Positions 23,540-37,200 of a stretch of DNA of 64,000 bases are shown piece by piece. A model generated the notes under the pieces. That model was given only the letters and a program-made list of their open reading frames with translations, did not search any database and was not told the DNA's origin. Position numbers and translations under genes: made by a program. The stretch's first letter is position 1; each line of letters opens with the position of its first letter. Source of the stretch: Watersipora subatra (Eukaryota; Bryozoa; Gymnolaemata; Cheilostomatida; Watersiporidae); assembly GCF_963576615.1 (NCBI RefSeq), contig NC_088711.1:24770182-24834181 (forward strand). Direction: 5' to 3'.

Positions 23540-23905
23540 GGATAAGGTTGTTAGTATAAGATATGCAAGAAAAAACAATATGTAGGTATAGTATATAATC
23601 AAAAAGAAGAAGTTGTTGGTTTAGTATATGTACCGAAGAGAAAAGCTGTTGGTATAATACATGTACAGGAGAGAGAAGGTTTTGATATACTATATGTACA
23701 TAAGGGAGACGTTAGTGGGGCGTTAGTATAATATATGTACATAAGAAAGAAGATGTTGTATAATACGTGTATATAAGGGAGAAGATATTGGTATAATCTA
23801 TGCACAAAAGATAGAGATGTTAGTATAATATTTGTACAGAAGGAAGAAGATGTTGGTATAATATATGTACAGAATAGAGATATGTTAGTATAATATATAT
23901 ATATG
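23540..23905. repeat. About 34-bp degenerate tandem repeat
   Basis: Around ten diverged units of GAAGATGTTGGTATAATATA plus TGTACAGAAGGGA. Ends in a TA-rich run at 23890-23930. Confidence 0.88.
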
Positions 23906-23935
23906 TATATATATATAATATATACATTATATAGA

Positions 23936-25973
23936 AGGAAGCTGATGTTTTATACACTATTAAAGGAACTGTGCCATATTATTAACACAACAACAAAAAG
24001 ATGCAGATCAGACAGCCTAATTTTAATAAAGAATAATTTACTTATAAAACAAGGTCATGAGGTTGAGGTTATTCAGGTCATTGGATCATGGTCTGTGCGA
24101 ACAACCACACTATATTTCTATGCTCAATGTCTTCATTATTATGTACTCGTTAAACTTGAACTAAATAAAGTACATTTTAAAAGTCAGTGAAATGTAACTA
24201 TTATTAATTATGTTGTTTTATGAAAGACATGAATATTTAATATCATCAGCGAATGATTAAATGTAACTCAGATTAAAATTGTAGAACTTCTATATTAGCT
24301 GAATCTGGTTACTTTCAGAGTTAAACTATGGTAAAGGCAGCTAAAAGAATGTTTAGTTGGCATTGTAGGATTGTTTCAAAAGACCAAGAGAGGACAAACA
24401 CTAATTTTAGTTTACTATAAACTAAAAGGATTAAGCAAAATATACTTTTAAAAATAATAAAAATACTCTGCCACACCTCCTTTTTGTACAAATAAATATA
24501 TTATGATTAGAGATCAGCAACATTCTTTGCTACTTTCCTATTACCAACTGTTTCACAAATTTTGGCAGATATGGCTGGCCCTTCTGAAGCAAAACAAGTC
24601 TATTTGAACAATTAAATTTATTTATTTCTGACATTTCTAACTAACCAAATATATTATTACATTTACAATGTATCAAGAAATTATTTATAACTAACATCAT
24701 AGTTAATTTTTTAATCTGTTGCTTTCTTTGTTGTTCCTGAGAAATGATTTTAGAAGCAAACATTCAGGCTAATTTTATAAACAAAACTATTTTTTAAAAC
24801 TTGTATCAGGTTTTTCATACTAGTAATTGTTTTTTGTAAAAATGATTTTTTCATTTCAAAAAACATTTACTATCTTATTGAACTTACAAAATTTGTGTGC
24901 AGTTATATATATTATCATTATTCTTATTATATACCAGTACATACTGTTTTACGCTAGAAAAGAAAAGGTAAGTCCGAAGAGGTAGAAACTTGAATAAAGG
25001 ATAGAAAAGTTTTATTTTTCAAAAATAATGAACAGTTCAGTGATAAAAGGAGCTATTTAAGTTAGGATGCATTAAAATTTAACAGCAAACGTTAAAGATT
25101 TTGATATTCGAATGTCAACAAGCAGAACAGGTGTGAAATCATAAAAACACTATGAATCATAACAGCAGACGTGTTGAACTCTGTTACATCCTTGCGATCG
25201 ATCGATTGATAACCACCATAATTCTAAGCGACCACAGAGCTAGGCAGGTATGGTTGGAGGTCAAACCCATCACCTAGAATACGGCGCCTGAGTGATGATG
25301 TCACGTGTTGAAGTGACGTTATTCCAGAAAACTTCGTGATTCGCTACTGGAGCATGACTTGACCTTGTTGTCTCACCAGACGTTATGGTTTTTTAGTATA
25401 TTATAAATCTTCTTGTTACTGGCCAGCCCACTTCATTGAGGACATAAACAGCAATGTTTTTGAGTTTAGAATACCATGCAGTAATTATTAGAATATCCAT
25501 ATAGTCAAGATAGATAAGTTTGTGGTCAATTCAAAAACATAGAACTTATGTATAATAGTTGATTCAAATCTTGGCATGAATTTAGCAGTCGGTTACAACT
25601 AGCGATATATTTATCATGGAAAAATATGAACGGCATAAAAAGAACAAACAGGTCTAACATGACCTTGGTAAGTGCCACACAATGAGCTGAATTTGGGTCA
25701 CAAAAGCATGACGTTGACAACTGAGTCATAACCAAAAATCAAGGCACAATGTTTGCTATGCCAGAGTAGAGTCTATGACGCCAACACCTATCAATCAAAT
25801 GTGGTTCTATATGACAGATATGTGAATATATTTATGCATTCTCCAACAGAGAGATGTCATCACTAGGTTAAACCTACCAGAGCATGGTTCAGTTGCAGCC
25901 AGCTCTGTAACGAGAGACTCACTAGCAACACTGCGCATCGAGCTAAAAAATTAGTTCATCAAAGAACTTACAG
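23936..25973. other. Intergenic, upstream of zinc-finger gene
   Basis: AT-rich to about 25180, then a less AT-rich stretch (25190-25400, with a B-box-like GGAGGTCAAACCCATCACC) leading to the presumed 5' exon. No coding exon seen. Confidence 0.45.
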
Positions 25974-26169
25974 GTAAGTGAAAGAATAATGCTTGCAGCG
26001 ATGTTTTGCATTTTAGAAGCAGTACCTCTTCTTACTAGTTCCACATGTGTTGCTCGCGTTGGTTTCCAACTATATTTGAAAATGTAGCTCATGACACATG
26101 TACTAGATTGTAGATTGGCGTTGAATCTCATTCATTCTTCGCTTTAAACTCAGCATGTATCTGTTGCAG
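25974..26169 (+). other. Intron in 5' UTR of zinc-finger gene
   Basis: A strong donor, ACAG|GTAAGTG at 25973/25974, and an acceptor, TGTTGCAG at 26169, bound a 196-bp intron just before the start codon. If spliced, an in-frame TAG at 25952-25954 lies upstream of the ATG, so the first exon is non-coding. Inference from splice signals only. Confidence 0.55.
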
Positions 26170-26186
26170 GTACAATTTGGAGCAAC

Positions 26187-27497
26187 ATGACACATAAATG
26201 TTTCAAGTGCGATGAGAAGTTTCAGACGTCGGGGAAAATGGTACAGCATATGAGAAAAGCACATTCATCGTTCGTTGAAGACACTCAGATGAAGATTGAT
26301 CGCAGCAAAGAGAGTTCCTATGAAGCTAAGAGAGCTTCGAACAACTATGTGCCAATAGCAAAGTGTCCATTTTGCTCGCTCGATTGCGGAACAAGCAAGA
26401 AGCTAGTACATCACCTGACAGTAGAACACCAAGAAGAAGATGAAGAGTCAGCTGTGGAACCAGAACTGAAGGTCATTAGAGTAGAAAATGATTCAGACCG
26501 AAGGCTATTTGGACACTTACGTGAAGAGGAAAGCAGAGGTAGCAGCTCCAAAGCCAATAACTCAAGTATAGTTAATGATTTGCTCAATGTCCTTGAGAAA
26601 AATTCACAAAAAGAGCTTTCCATCCCTGGCAGCAGCGAAACTGTTAAGGTCTCATCAGCATCAATAAAACTTACAGAAAAGCGCTACCGATGTTTTTGGT
26701 GTGATGCATTTTTTCGGAAACGAGGCAAATTGATGGATCACATCGACATGTTTCACAAAGCGAATAAGTTGCAGATAGCTGAAGAAGCCGAACTTCTTGT
26801 ATCTGCTATCTGTCAGACACCCACTGCCACTGATAACACACCGGTCAAACTTACCTCACCAACACCAACCAAAAAAACAGCAACCTCCATACCTGGCTAC
26901 AAAGCCGCACAACCCAAATCAACTGGAAGAAGAAGGAGCTCATCCAAAAAATCTACCAAAACTCACACGGCTGAAACAGATGCTTCAGACCTACCAAATA
27001 ACTACATCTGCAGATTTATTTGTTGTGGTAGTGTCACCGGTGTGTCACGAAGGAAACCAGTACAGCGGTATACCACTAGTAGTGAGATGTATACTAATAA
27101 CTGCCAATTCTTTAGAGCGAGTGACCCAAACCCTTTAACAACACTTGAGGCTATGAAGAACTTAAACGTCTCTGATGAGCCTTCTCCTGTCTTTCTTCCC
27201 GAACCCTCAAGCTTGGATACTGCGTACAACAGCAATGAACATTTGATGAACTTTCACAAGTCTGCCTATATGTCTCAACCGCCTGCGCAGCCGACAGCAT
27301 TCTCACCCCCATTTTTGTCACCTATTCAGTTCTACTCTCAGCATATGGCACCAAACCCACTAGCGAACCAGTCGCAACACAGTCAGCCCCAGATGGGCTA
27401 CCAACAGCGACAGCACATGAACCAATCTCTCTTTTGTTACACAGTTTATCACCAGGACCCAAACATTCCACTAGATTTAACAGTTACTAGGTACTAG
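26187..27497 (+). CDS. C2H2 zinc-finger protein with C-terminal PLDLT motif
   Basis: 436 residues in one exon, probably a nuclear DNA-binding regulator. Three C2H2 fingers are visible: C5/C8/H21/H26, C60/C63/H76/H81 and C169/C172/H185/H190. All have X12 between the second Cys and first His and X4 between the histidines. They are widely spaced and lack TGEKP linkers, so a tandem DNA-reading array is unlikely. Residues 82-165 are acidic and polar. Residues 200-270 are Thr/Pro/Lys/Ser-rich with a basic stretch (GRRRSSSKKSTK) that could be a nuclear signal. The C-terminal third is Pro/Gln/Ser-rich and low complexity. The last ten residues contain PLDLT (428-432), matching the PxDLS/T motif bound by CtBP corepressors (family knowledge). 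I do not recognise an orthologue. The start is supported by an upstream in-frame stop after splicing the 5' intron. Confidence 0.88.
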   Translation: MTHKCFKCDEKFQTSGKMVQHMRKAHSSFVEDTQMKIDRSKESSYEAKRASNNYVPIAKCPFCSLDCGTSKKLVHHLTVEHQEEDEESAVEPELKVIRVENDSDRRLFGHLREEESRGSSSKANNSSIVNDLLNVLEKNSQKELSIPGSSETVKVSSASIKLTEKRYRCFWCDAFFRKRGKLMDHIDMFHKANKLQIAEEAELLVSAICQTPTATDNTPVKLTSPTPTKKTATSIPGYKAAQPKSTGRRRSSSKKSTKTHTAETDASDLPNNYICRFICCGSVTGVSRRKPVQRYTTSSEMYTNNCQFFRASDPNPLTTLEAMKNLNVSDEPSPVFLPEPSSLDTAYNSNEHLMNFHKSAYMSQPPAQPTAFSPPFLSPIQFYSQHMAPNPLANQSQHSQPQMGYQQRQHMNQSLFCYTVYHQDPNIPLDLTVTRY

Positions 27498-28067
27498 CGC
27501 ATGAGTATCCCCTAAATAGCGAGAAACTAAATGCTCTATATTTTGTTTCACTTATTTAGCTATTCCTCTTGGTATGAGCCCATTTACAATGTTGGTTTTA
27601 TTGGTGTTATACATCTAAAGTTTAGAGAAATGTATATTTTCTTATGTATATATGTCTGTACTGCTTACTCATTACTAAATATAATCTGGAGGTTTTTCGT
27701 GGAATTGCATGACTTTCTAGACAGCTTGGTTCTCCCTGCAGTCTGTATTGGCTGTGTCACATTGATCATTCTGCTACTTTGTCCACTCGCAGTCATGATT
27801 CACATCGGCCAAGCGGGATGAAAAAGTTTGATAAAGCCAAACATTTTCATTTGTGTCATGTGTCTTTTAAGTCAATGTACTCATGTTTCCCTGGCTTTAT
27901 GTATATGCAGTGGCCAACATAAACCATGCTTAAAAATGATTATTCAATCACCATCTAATCCTTTAAAACACTTCAAATCAAAACTGATGATAGTTACTAA
28001 TAACTTTCTGCAGACGCTTCAGGAAAAGTAAACAAGTCTTTATAAAAGTTTTCTACAGCGAATATCA

Positions 28068-28345
28068 TTTTAATACACATTTAATACACATGGTGATGGA
28101 AGCGCTGTAAACATTTAATACACGTGGTGATGGAAGGGCTGTACACATTTAATACATATGGTCATGGAAGCGCTGTACACATTTAATACACGTGGTGATG
28201 GAAGCGCTGTACACATTTAATACATGTGGTGATGGAAGGGCTGTACACATTTAATACACGTGGTGATGGAAGTGCTATACACATTTAATACACGTGGTGA
28301 TGGAAGTGTTGTACACATTTAATACATTTGGTAATGGAAGTGTTG
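28068..28345. repeat. 34-bp minisatellite, about 8 copies
   Basis: Unit ACACATTTAATACACGTGGT plus GATGGAAGCGCTGT, diverging towards the right. It may lie in the 3' UTR of the zinc-finger gene. Confidence 0.93.
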
Positions 28346-28634
28346 GACACATTTAGAACATGCGGTGCTCGTAGTACTGTACATATTTTCCTAGCTTTAC
28401 TTTCTTCTATGGCGTCATACTATACACCAACCACTGTGTTCCTCCACCAGAGAGATGTACCATGTACAAGCCAACTGCTATTTGCCAACTGATATGTTGT
28501 ACTATGCATTGTCAAATGCACGGCCTAGATGCTGATTACAGCTTGTCCACTAGTTAGCCTGTTGCCAGATTTCCTTCCCTTCTGCCCATTCATTGCAGCC
28601 AGCACACATTTGAGGTCTACCAAATACTTTGTTG

Positions 28635-28640
28635 AATAAA
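28635..28640 (+). terminator. Possible polyadenylation signal of zinc-finger gene
   Basis: AATAAA, the first canonical signal I saw downstream of the zinc-finger stop codon, about 1.1 kb away. It would put the minisatellite at 28068-28345 in the 3' UTR. Weak evidence, since the hexamer is common in AT-rich DNA. Confidence 0.2.
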
Positions 28641-31012
28641 TTAGAAGTTTGACCAGGAAAACTTTTATAGCCATTAGCCGTTATTTGCTGCAGTGTTTTC
28701 AATTTCAAGTGCTTACTTCAATGGCATAAGCGTGTGACTGCCAATCAGAAATACAGAACTAAGTATGTAGAATGTCCGTAACTTAGGCCAAATAAGATAA
28801 CTTTGCTTGACAGGTATTGTTGTTGTAAACTGTCAAATATTCTACTTAAAATTTATAAACTATTTACTGCTTTTTTTATACAGACAAGAATGGACTACTT
28901 TGCCCTACTCTCTCTTGGCCACTACATTTCATCTCCACTACAATATTTACACACCGATCTGTCACATATTTAAAAACACGATTCTATGTCCATCAGTTAC
29001 ATACTCATGGTGAAGGTCTTAGTTCATTAATTGTCATACACATCTAAATGTTTATCGGAAACATCTATGCTTTCATATACATATATATGTAGTTTGTGTT
29101 CTGTCAACTAGCTCTGCTACAATTATAGTGTATAGTACCATTATCTCAGTATCCACGTCGCACGACAGAGCAATACCAATCACGTATTAACTTCAGTTTC
29201 CACCTGCTGGCTTGATAAATTTAACCACCTCAGATATACATTAAGGGTACTCTAGATGAAGTGTTATTCTTCATGTTTAAACCAACCAGCTAGTATCACA
29301 AGAACCACTTTAAAAAGCTTGTCTTGCAGGTTCCTACCTCTTCTAGCTACTTCCTAGAGTGAGAAATGTAGGTCATTCTCTACTCAACAGTTACCTGTCA
29401 AGGTTAGTGTGTATCACCTTCAAGTACCCTACAGAAATGTGAACTATTATATGGATGGATGAGCGGACCAGACTATTATTGTTAACGTTATTATTATTAT
29501 TATCAGCGCAGAAATTTTATTGCATGTGTAAAATGTGTCGGGTTGGGTGTAAAATAAGTTCAACTCAAACTTGACAATCATGTAAGAGTTATTCTTTAGT
29601 ATTTCACATTTATTCAGTAATTCAGCGTTGTAACAATCTGTTCAGTACAAAAAATGTCTTTGATAAAACAAGTCATGCTGAATGGCGAGAAGAGAAAAAG
29701 ATATTCGAACATGGCAATATGTTGCTATTTGCATATTCAATCAATAAATGGCAAGACAATTACATAAATGTATAACTAAGATCGAATTGCACTGCTTGAT
29801 AATAATAAAAATAATTGAAAAAACAAGAAAGTGCCTCAAATGCATAATTCAAACAAAGGGAATGAACCAGGAACATTTGCTATAGATAAGAGTAAATGTT
29901 AGGTGACAAGTTAGTCACAACTCTCAAGTGGACTCAGATTGTTTTCATTCATATTTCAGTCACTTTCTACTACTGGAATGATTTGACAGGTGTCTATAGC
30001 ATATGCTAGAAATAATGAAATACACTGTTTTATGTTCAAAAGATAGTCCTATACATAATTAAACAAAACTAAACTTAAGGACAATTCATCTTGGTATATT
30101 TTTCGCCATTCGTTATGATCTGTGAAACATCGAACACCTAGCTTTACTCCAAATGTTTGAGTTTGTCACTGGAATCTTACACTTTACAATAAAGAGCAAC
30201 AGACGCATGAATTCCGTTATAAAAATTGATGTTGATAATATCATAACAATACAAACACGACTTGAAATAAAACATGAGTCATAAGCCACTATCAAGAAAG
30301 AACGAAATACACCCAAAGAAATTGCACAGTTAGTTACGTTCCAGAGAAATCGGAAATCTTGAGCAAGAAATGGAGAATAAACACTAAAATCTAATATGAG
30401 ATATGCAAGACTGAAATATGGTTTAAACTTGAAATATTGATGAGAAGCTAATCACAAGCATATTAATTATATTATATAATTAGGCATAATAATTGTGACT
30501 ATTTCAAAGGAATGTTAGAGTTTTCAAAAAAAGCTTTGCCAGACAGAATTAATATTTATACTAAAGATATAAATGGATACTCAATAGGATATATTTATAA
30601 TACTTAACACAGTTTTATAAGTATCGTAGATATCCTGAGCACTAGAACTTCCCCAGTAAGGGCTGTCAGCATTTTGTGCCTACCTAAAATGTTCTGTTAG
30701 TACAAGTATTAGTGAGAGAGAAGTATACAAGGTGTCTGTATGCAGTCAGGTTTCAGAATACATATAAACTCAATAAATATTCAGTCTCAAGCACCAATGA
30801 GTGTCACATGATAAGTCCCAAGTTACAAGCGTAGGGACATACAGGATGTTTCACTCGCTGGTAGTTGTCATGACGGGGCAACGACCATCAGTAAAAACCA
30901 GAATTGTAAGTAGGTCTCTGGAAATGCCCACAAATGACACGATATATGGCTAGTGGTAACAAATGTAAAATTAAAGAGCATTATGGTGTTTTCTAGTCTG
31001 CAACGAGTAAAC
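28641..31012. other. Intergenic between convergent genes
   Basis: Lies between the zinc-finger gene (plus) and the LRR-ARH stop (minus). A TTATTATTATTATT run is at 29490. No gene, and no clear polyadenylation signal for the minus-strand gene close to its stop. Confidence 0.5.
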
Positions 31013-31205
31013 TCAGGGGATGGCCATAAGGTCAAGGAGGTGATTAATTTTCACATTGAGCCAATCAGTCTGTTGAGGAAGTAATTGGAGAACATAATCT
31101 CGTGGCAGATGGCTGTAGCCTGTGAGACCACCATGAACGGCACCTGTAATAGTAGCCGCTGCCTTGCAGTCTCCTCCAGCCATCACAACTTTCATCATAG
31201 TCAGC
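31013..31205 (-). CDS. LRR-ARH gene, last exon
   Basis: Acceptor TATGTAG|G completes a lysine codon. Encodes MKVVMAGGDCKAAATITGAV, GYSHLPRDYV, then a WLN...LLDLM tail and TGA, the recognisable C-terminal end of ARH proteins. The consensus GGDxDTNA has become GGDCKAAA. Confidence 0.85.
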
Positions 31206-34200
31206 CTACATAGCCAGCAAATGTATGCAATGTCTAGCCACTGATGAAAGCCTACATCATTAGCCTATATAGAAATCACCTCACAAGTGGTTTGATTAAA
31301 TATCGTGTTACATGTTGTGTTAATTTATTCTAAGCCAACTAACCAAGATTAAATTTTACAAAAGAATCTTTTTGACAAAAATTGCTATTGATCATTACGG
31401 TAGCTGCTAGCAATCATTATTTTTACGTGTTATTTTTCCGTTTAGAGATTCTAGACGGTTGAACACCAACTTCTAAGTTTTCTACAAAATGCTATTTTCT
31501 GACATGAAAGGCAAAAGTTAGCAACATAATTACATTTCTTTTACCAAAAATGAAGCAAAACATAAAGTTTGCCAACATTTGTCTGATTCAACTTACTCCT
31601 AATGAGGCTGCATATTTTAGAATGATAAACAAACTTGGCGTGAGCCACTATCAGCTATGGTTTGACCAAAGAAGCCTTTTAAAATAAAGAGCGGATCAAA
31701 TCTTGGGCTTTCATTGTGTTTTAGAGATTCGCCAAGGAATTGTATTTTCCAAGAAACGAGATTGAGTCCATACTGTCGATAACAGTTTTTGCAAGTACAT
31801 GTACAATGCTATTGGCTTTTGGTTTACCATTTTAAACTTCAAAACTAGAAACTAAATCTGAGACAATTTAAACAATGTAGGAAAAATAAAAAAATAGCCT
31901 CATGCATCGTCATAAAGTAGTACCATATTCGATTTCTGACTTTTACGGCCATTAAAGGAAAGTGTGCCTCCAAGATATAGCACTTGTCCAATCGATGCAG
32001 CTCTTCCACTGCTACATGAAGGCAATGAATGCCGAGGAGCATTAGCTTATAATACTTTGCTGAATCTGATATAAAAACAGAGAACATCCTTGTTGCACTC
32101 ATACTTCATGCATGACTGCAACTATTAATGGTTGTTTTGCATGTCATGACTTTATTAAAAATCTTTTGATATTGTGATATCACCAAAAATAACAATTCTT
32201 GGTGATATCAATCACCAAAACACCAAAATTCTGATCTCATCAAAAATTTTACATTCTATGATGCCATCCTTCAGAAACTTTCACTCCGACACAAAAGAGT
32301 TCTCAACTACAGATATAAACTGTGTCTTATCGACCAGCAAGCCATCTACACCAACCACACTATACACTTCAGTAGCAAGCAGTACTTTTAATGCTGAAGA
32401 TAGTTTAAGTTCACATGATTGGCACTGGTGGGGTGGAGCAGGAAACGCCCTCACTGATTAAATAACTATCAAATAGTTTTGTCCTTGAAGCAAGGACATG
32501 TAAGATGGTACAATTGATGTGCGGAACTTGATATGAAGTTCAAATCTAGAAGATAATGATTAGCATGTGGAGTTGTCTATACTCAGTATGAAATCCATTC
32601 TGTACTTTGATTTGGTTTGTTTAATCAAATGTGAACCAAGCTAGATAATCACTCAGCTCTGGCATTACAGTATGGTTGAGTTGGATGGCTGGAAGGAGTG
32701 CAATATAACTGCGTGAAAGACACACCCACATACGTGAATGACACACCCACATACACTAATCTGAAACTCCGCCCACTCTCTCTTTTGTCATCTATTAAAA
32801 CACAATAGGTCTGTCACTTTCTATGACGTGTCATAGAAGATATGTTAAAAATAGATATAGCACTTCAAGGAAGATAGAAACACACCCAACATGTATATCT
32901 CGAGACTTCTAACAATCTCTAGAATGGTCAGAGCATCAGGCTAATAGTTCCGGCTAAGTGTAAACCTGTTTCTCCTGACCAAACAGATCACAAGTATATC
33001 ATCTACACCTAAAATTATGACATTCTCGCCCACAGTCCTGGGAGGATACCTTTTAAATGAAGGCTTGATAAGAACTGGTGTCTGTAACAGATAGCGTCTC
33101 GAATAAAATGACCTATATGTTGGGGGATGTTTTTACAAGTTTCATTTGTTGATCATGCCAATACATCCAACAACTAGGCCTACTCATAATAATTTGGCTA
33201 TTGATTTATCACCCAATACTTTTATAAACAATAGGGAAGGAAATAGAAGTGGCACAATAAAAAATACTTTTTAAGACAATAAAACACAAAGAAGAGTGTC
33301 CGCCTTACTTACCATCGGTATGCTATTTCACGTTGAAACAGGGATATACGGCAACATAAATGTTATGTTTATTGCTGTCATAACCAACCAGTGCTATCAA
33401 CTAGCATTTGATGTTTCTAACCATCTTACTAATCAGGACAAAGGTTAAAGTTGATAAAATGTATCTGAGAGATGCATTAAGAGAGGAAGGGAATATAGAC
33501 CAAAGTATGAGAAATTTCCAAGAAAGACAGACGCGCTAGTGTGAACCACCGAATACATCCCCAGCAAACCAGATTACGACAACCTCTAAAACAGCCCAAG
33601 GTCAGAGTGAAACGGGCCTTTCCAAACATCATATAAATATTTTTAAATTCACAACTATAGCTGGTCGACAGAGAGCCAGCAGATGCACAACAGATTTTAG
33701 CAGATGTTTTCAAAAATCACAGCAGGAAGATTCAGAGCTAAAAGTAAACCATCTGACAAACTGGTTGTGTGACGGTAGTCTAACTATTAAGTATAATTCG
33801 GTTGGACGATTCAGCACTCAATGTTTATCCATAAAAACTCCTGAGAGACTAATTTGATGATATATAAGTGCCAGCTTAATGTTCACATTGACGTCAGATC
33901 AGGCCAGACCTTGTTTTCAATATGAGACCACCACATAAGCTGACATGTTTGACCTAAAAATGCTAAAGCCACTACTAAGCTAACACCAAGTGAGTAATTA
34001 TTAATAACTCAGTACATTATCTAGCCTGTAGAAGTATTGAATAGATCAGGAGAAGTACTAGTACCTCTCCTGATCTCACACAGAGTACAGATACAAGTAT
34101 GACAGCTGGTGCCGGCACACGTATGTGTATCACTAAGTCAGATAGAGGTGCCAATCAAGACAAAAATGGGTCTACACGAACAAGCAATAGGCATAAGTCT

Positions 34201-37200
34201 ATGAAGTGATACAGATATATGAAGCAGTGATACAGTGATATGAAGCTGGTACAGTCCATTGATAAACATAGATACTTATGTCGGTGTAGATGTGCGAACA
34301 CTGGTGTGGGTGCACGCAGGTAGAAGTACAGGCGCAAGTAGAAGAGCAAGCACAAGAGGTGATACCCTATTCATCTGGTATTTCATCAGGTATATATTTG
34401 ACACCTCCGCCTGACTTCATTTGCAGCGAGCTAAGCCAACACTCTTCTTCATAAGGGGTATGGCCAGAAATAAAATGTGGCTCAACTTGAAATCCTGCCA
34501 TTAATAGTAAGGCAAGAATATTCACCTGAAATCTCTACCCCATCTCAGAGACTGCAGCGCCACACGCAATGCTTTCATACATCCCTCTTTCTCTTCCATT
34601 CCCCTTCAAATAATAACACAACATCTGTGGTCGCAACTTAACATAAAAAAGAAATTAGTCACGTATGACCAGCACTGCCTTTCGAGCACAGACTGGTCTG
34701 TTGGCTGCTGTGGCATGATAATACAACAAAATAAAATGACATGCGGAGTAACTGTTACTATTAGAGAAGGTGTAGTCCTATACGAGTGCTCAGAGGATTA
34801 AGGGAACTGAGGCTAGAGGTTTAAGTGTGTCATCGCTACATATTTATAATGCCTCCCAGAAAGGTTCGCTAGTAACCTAAAAATAACGCAGCTAATTATA
34901 GTTTTCGGGCTGAGATTATCAAAACTTTTGTTAGGATTTACAGCAAAAATGAAGGAAACTAACATTACACCGTCCAGAGCTAGTAGCGTTAGGATATCCA
35001 TAGCAGGTGACAATGAGACAGGTCAGAGCCTCCCCTGGTCAGTCGTGTTTTGATAGACAAGGGATTCAAAATGGCTGCTTGGGACAGAATTTTGTGCACA
35101 CCAAAAGCGAGAAGAGGGTGTGGTGAGAGTGATAGAAAGGGGTGTTGAATATGAGGAGGGAAGGAGAGAACAAAAAGGTGAGAGAAGGGGGAAAGAGAGG
35201 TGATGAAGATATTTGTGGAACCATACTTTGCTGTAAGATGTAAGACTATGCTATTGGCAGCTTTAGCTCTGGCCTTTTTATTCTATTAATAATCTAAATT
35301 CCCTCTTTCATTTTCCTTATTGTCTTTCTTTTTTACTCACATTAGCCTTCTTAGCCCTTACACCCTGCATCAAACCTTACAGGCTGCAGTTATGAGTGCA
35401 GTTAAAATGGGCCTAAGTCTAAATAGAGGTTTGGTACATTAAAGCCAGTGGTAAGTAGGAATGCATATTCCCTTAATAAACAAATAGGTCTCAACTAAAA
35501 CTAAAATATCTGCTAATGAGTGTCAATCTACCATGATATCAGATCTGTGTTACCATTGGCTATGTAGTCAATAGGAAGTGCTATTATTTGTCGCTAAGCC
35601 ATGCGTATCTTGACTAAGATAGAGTTCAGCTAAGAGCAACAAATATCAGGAATAGAGCAGTCAGTCCATCATGTTCCTAGTCTACTGGGTCATTCTTAGC
35701 CCATAAACAGTTCTCATTACAGATAACTTACGAATAGAATATAACACCTCCCTCATCGTTAGAATAGGCTTGTGAAGAAACTAAGTCTTTCATACGCTCC
35801 ACTCCGAAGACAAATAAATAACCAGAAGGCATGGTAAATGAGCAGCAAGTTTTTTATTGACTTCCTGTGTTTACTAACTAGGTCAACGAAGATTGGCAAA
35901 AGTTGAGTGTAGTGAAATGCTTCATTTTACGTTGAATTTCGTCTTTTATGAGTGTGAAATACTGTGAATGTGAGAAGGATCAATTTTGAAAGCTAAACAA
36001 TCAGGGAAGACTGGAGGTAGCGGCAAGGTGGTTGAGTGAGATCGGAAAATAAATCTAAGTAACAAAAAATGAAAAGGCAGAAAAGAAATATGAGAGAGGA
36101 GGTAAATTTATGAACAAATACTTTTTATGAGTGTATCCACACAAATACAATGCTTACTTGGCTGGATTCTCGAAAATGGCTGCAAATTTATTCCTACTTT
36201 CTTCGTTGGGTAAATATTGTTGTGCTGCTATGAATGCCTCCTTGGCCAAATGATCTGGTTGGCAGTTAGTTCCCTAACAACATAATATAATAGATCAAAA
36301 TTTACAGGAGCCAAAGACAGCTCTGGTAAACTAGGTCACCATATACCAAACCAGGTCATGCTAAATTAGGTCACCGTTTACCAAACCAGGTCATGCTAAA
36401 CTAGGTCACCATGTACCAAACCAGGTCATGCTAAACTAGGTCACCATGTACCAAAACAGGTCATGCTAAACTAGGTCACCATGTACCAAACCAGGTCATG
36501 CTAAACTAGGTCACCGTGTACCAAACCAGGTCACTGCATGCTTAACTATGTAGGTAATTTTGTGCAGTGAGGAACCAAAAAACTCTTTCAGCGTTAGAAA
36601 ACAACCTGTCTGCCTCCATACTGCCATATTTACAGCAATGATTTTACATATATATTCACAACATTCAATCAGTAACTTTAGGAGAAAATTTCAGATGTAT
36701 TTTACAAGCTAAAGACACCAAGGAGTTTACTCAAAAAGAAGTGCATATGTAAAATAAGGTGCCGATGTAGAAAGGAACTACAACTTAGCATACAATGCCT
36801 CAAGTGGAAGCACCCAAAATGCATAAATAATTCATGGCTATAGCAAGCGTTGAGTAGAGAAATGACGACCCGTGTCATCCCTGCACATGCTCCGGCATAT
36901 GATTACTACAGCAGTAAATAATGAGGGCTGAGCAAGTAGTGGTTCTGTAAGTAATGGAATACTATGACTTGCTCGTCATCCAGAATCAGCACCTCTCTGT
37001 ATTAATTGACCAATCAGCATAGAGACCAGAGATCAGTGAAATGACCATTTGTAGTAGAAAAGTTCGTTGGCCAATGTTCGGAAATGTTAACAGCAATTTT
37101 GGGAGTATTTTATAGAATATTAAAAAGGAATTCAGAATGCATCACAAATTATTTGGTTTTTGCTGTCAAGTGACAATTGTAAATGATAATCGTATATAAT

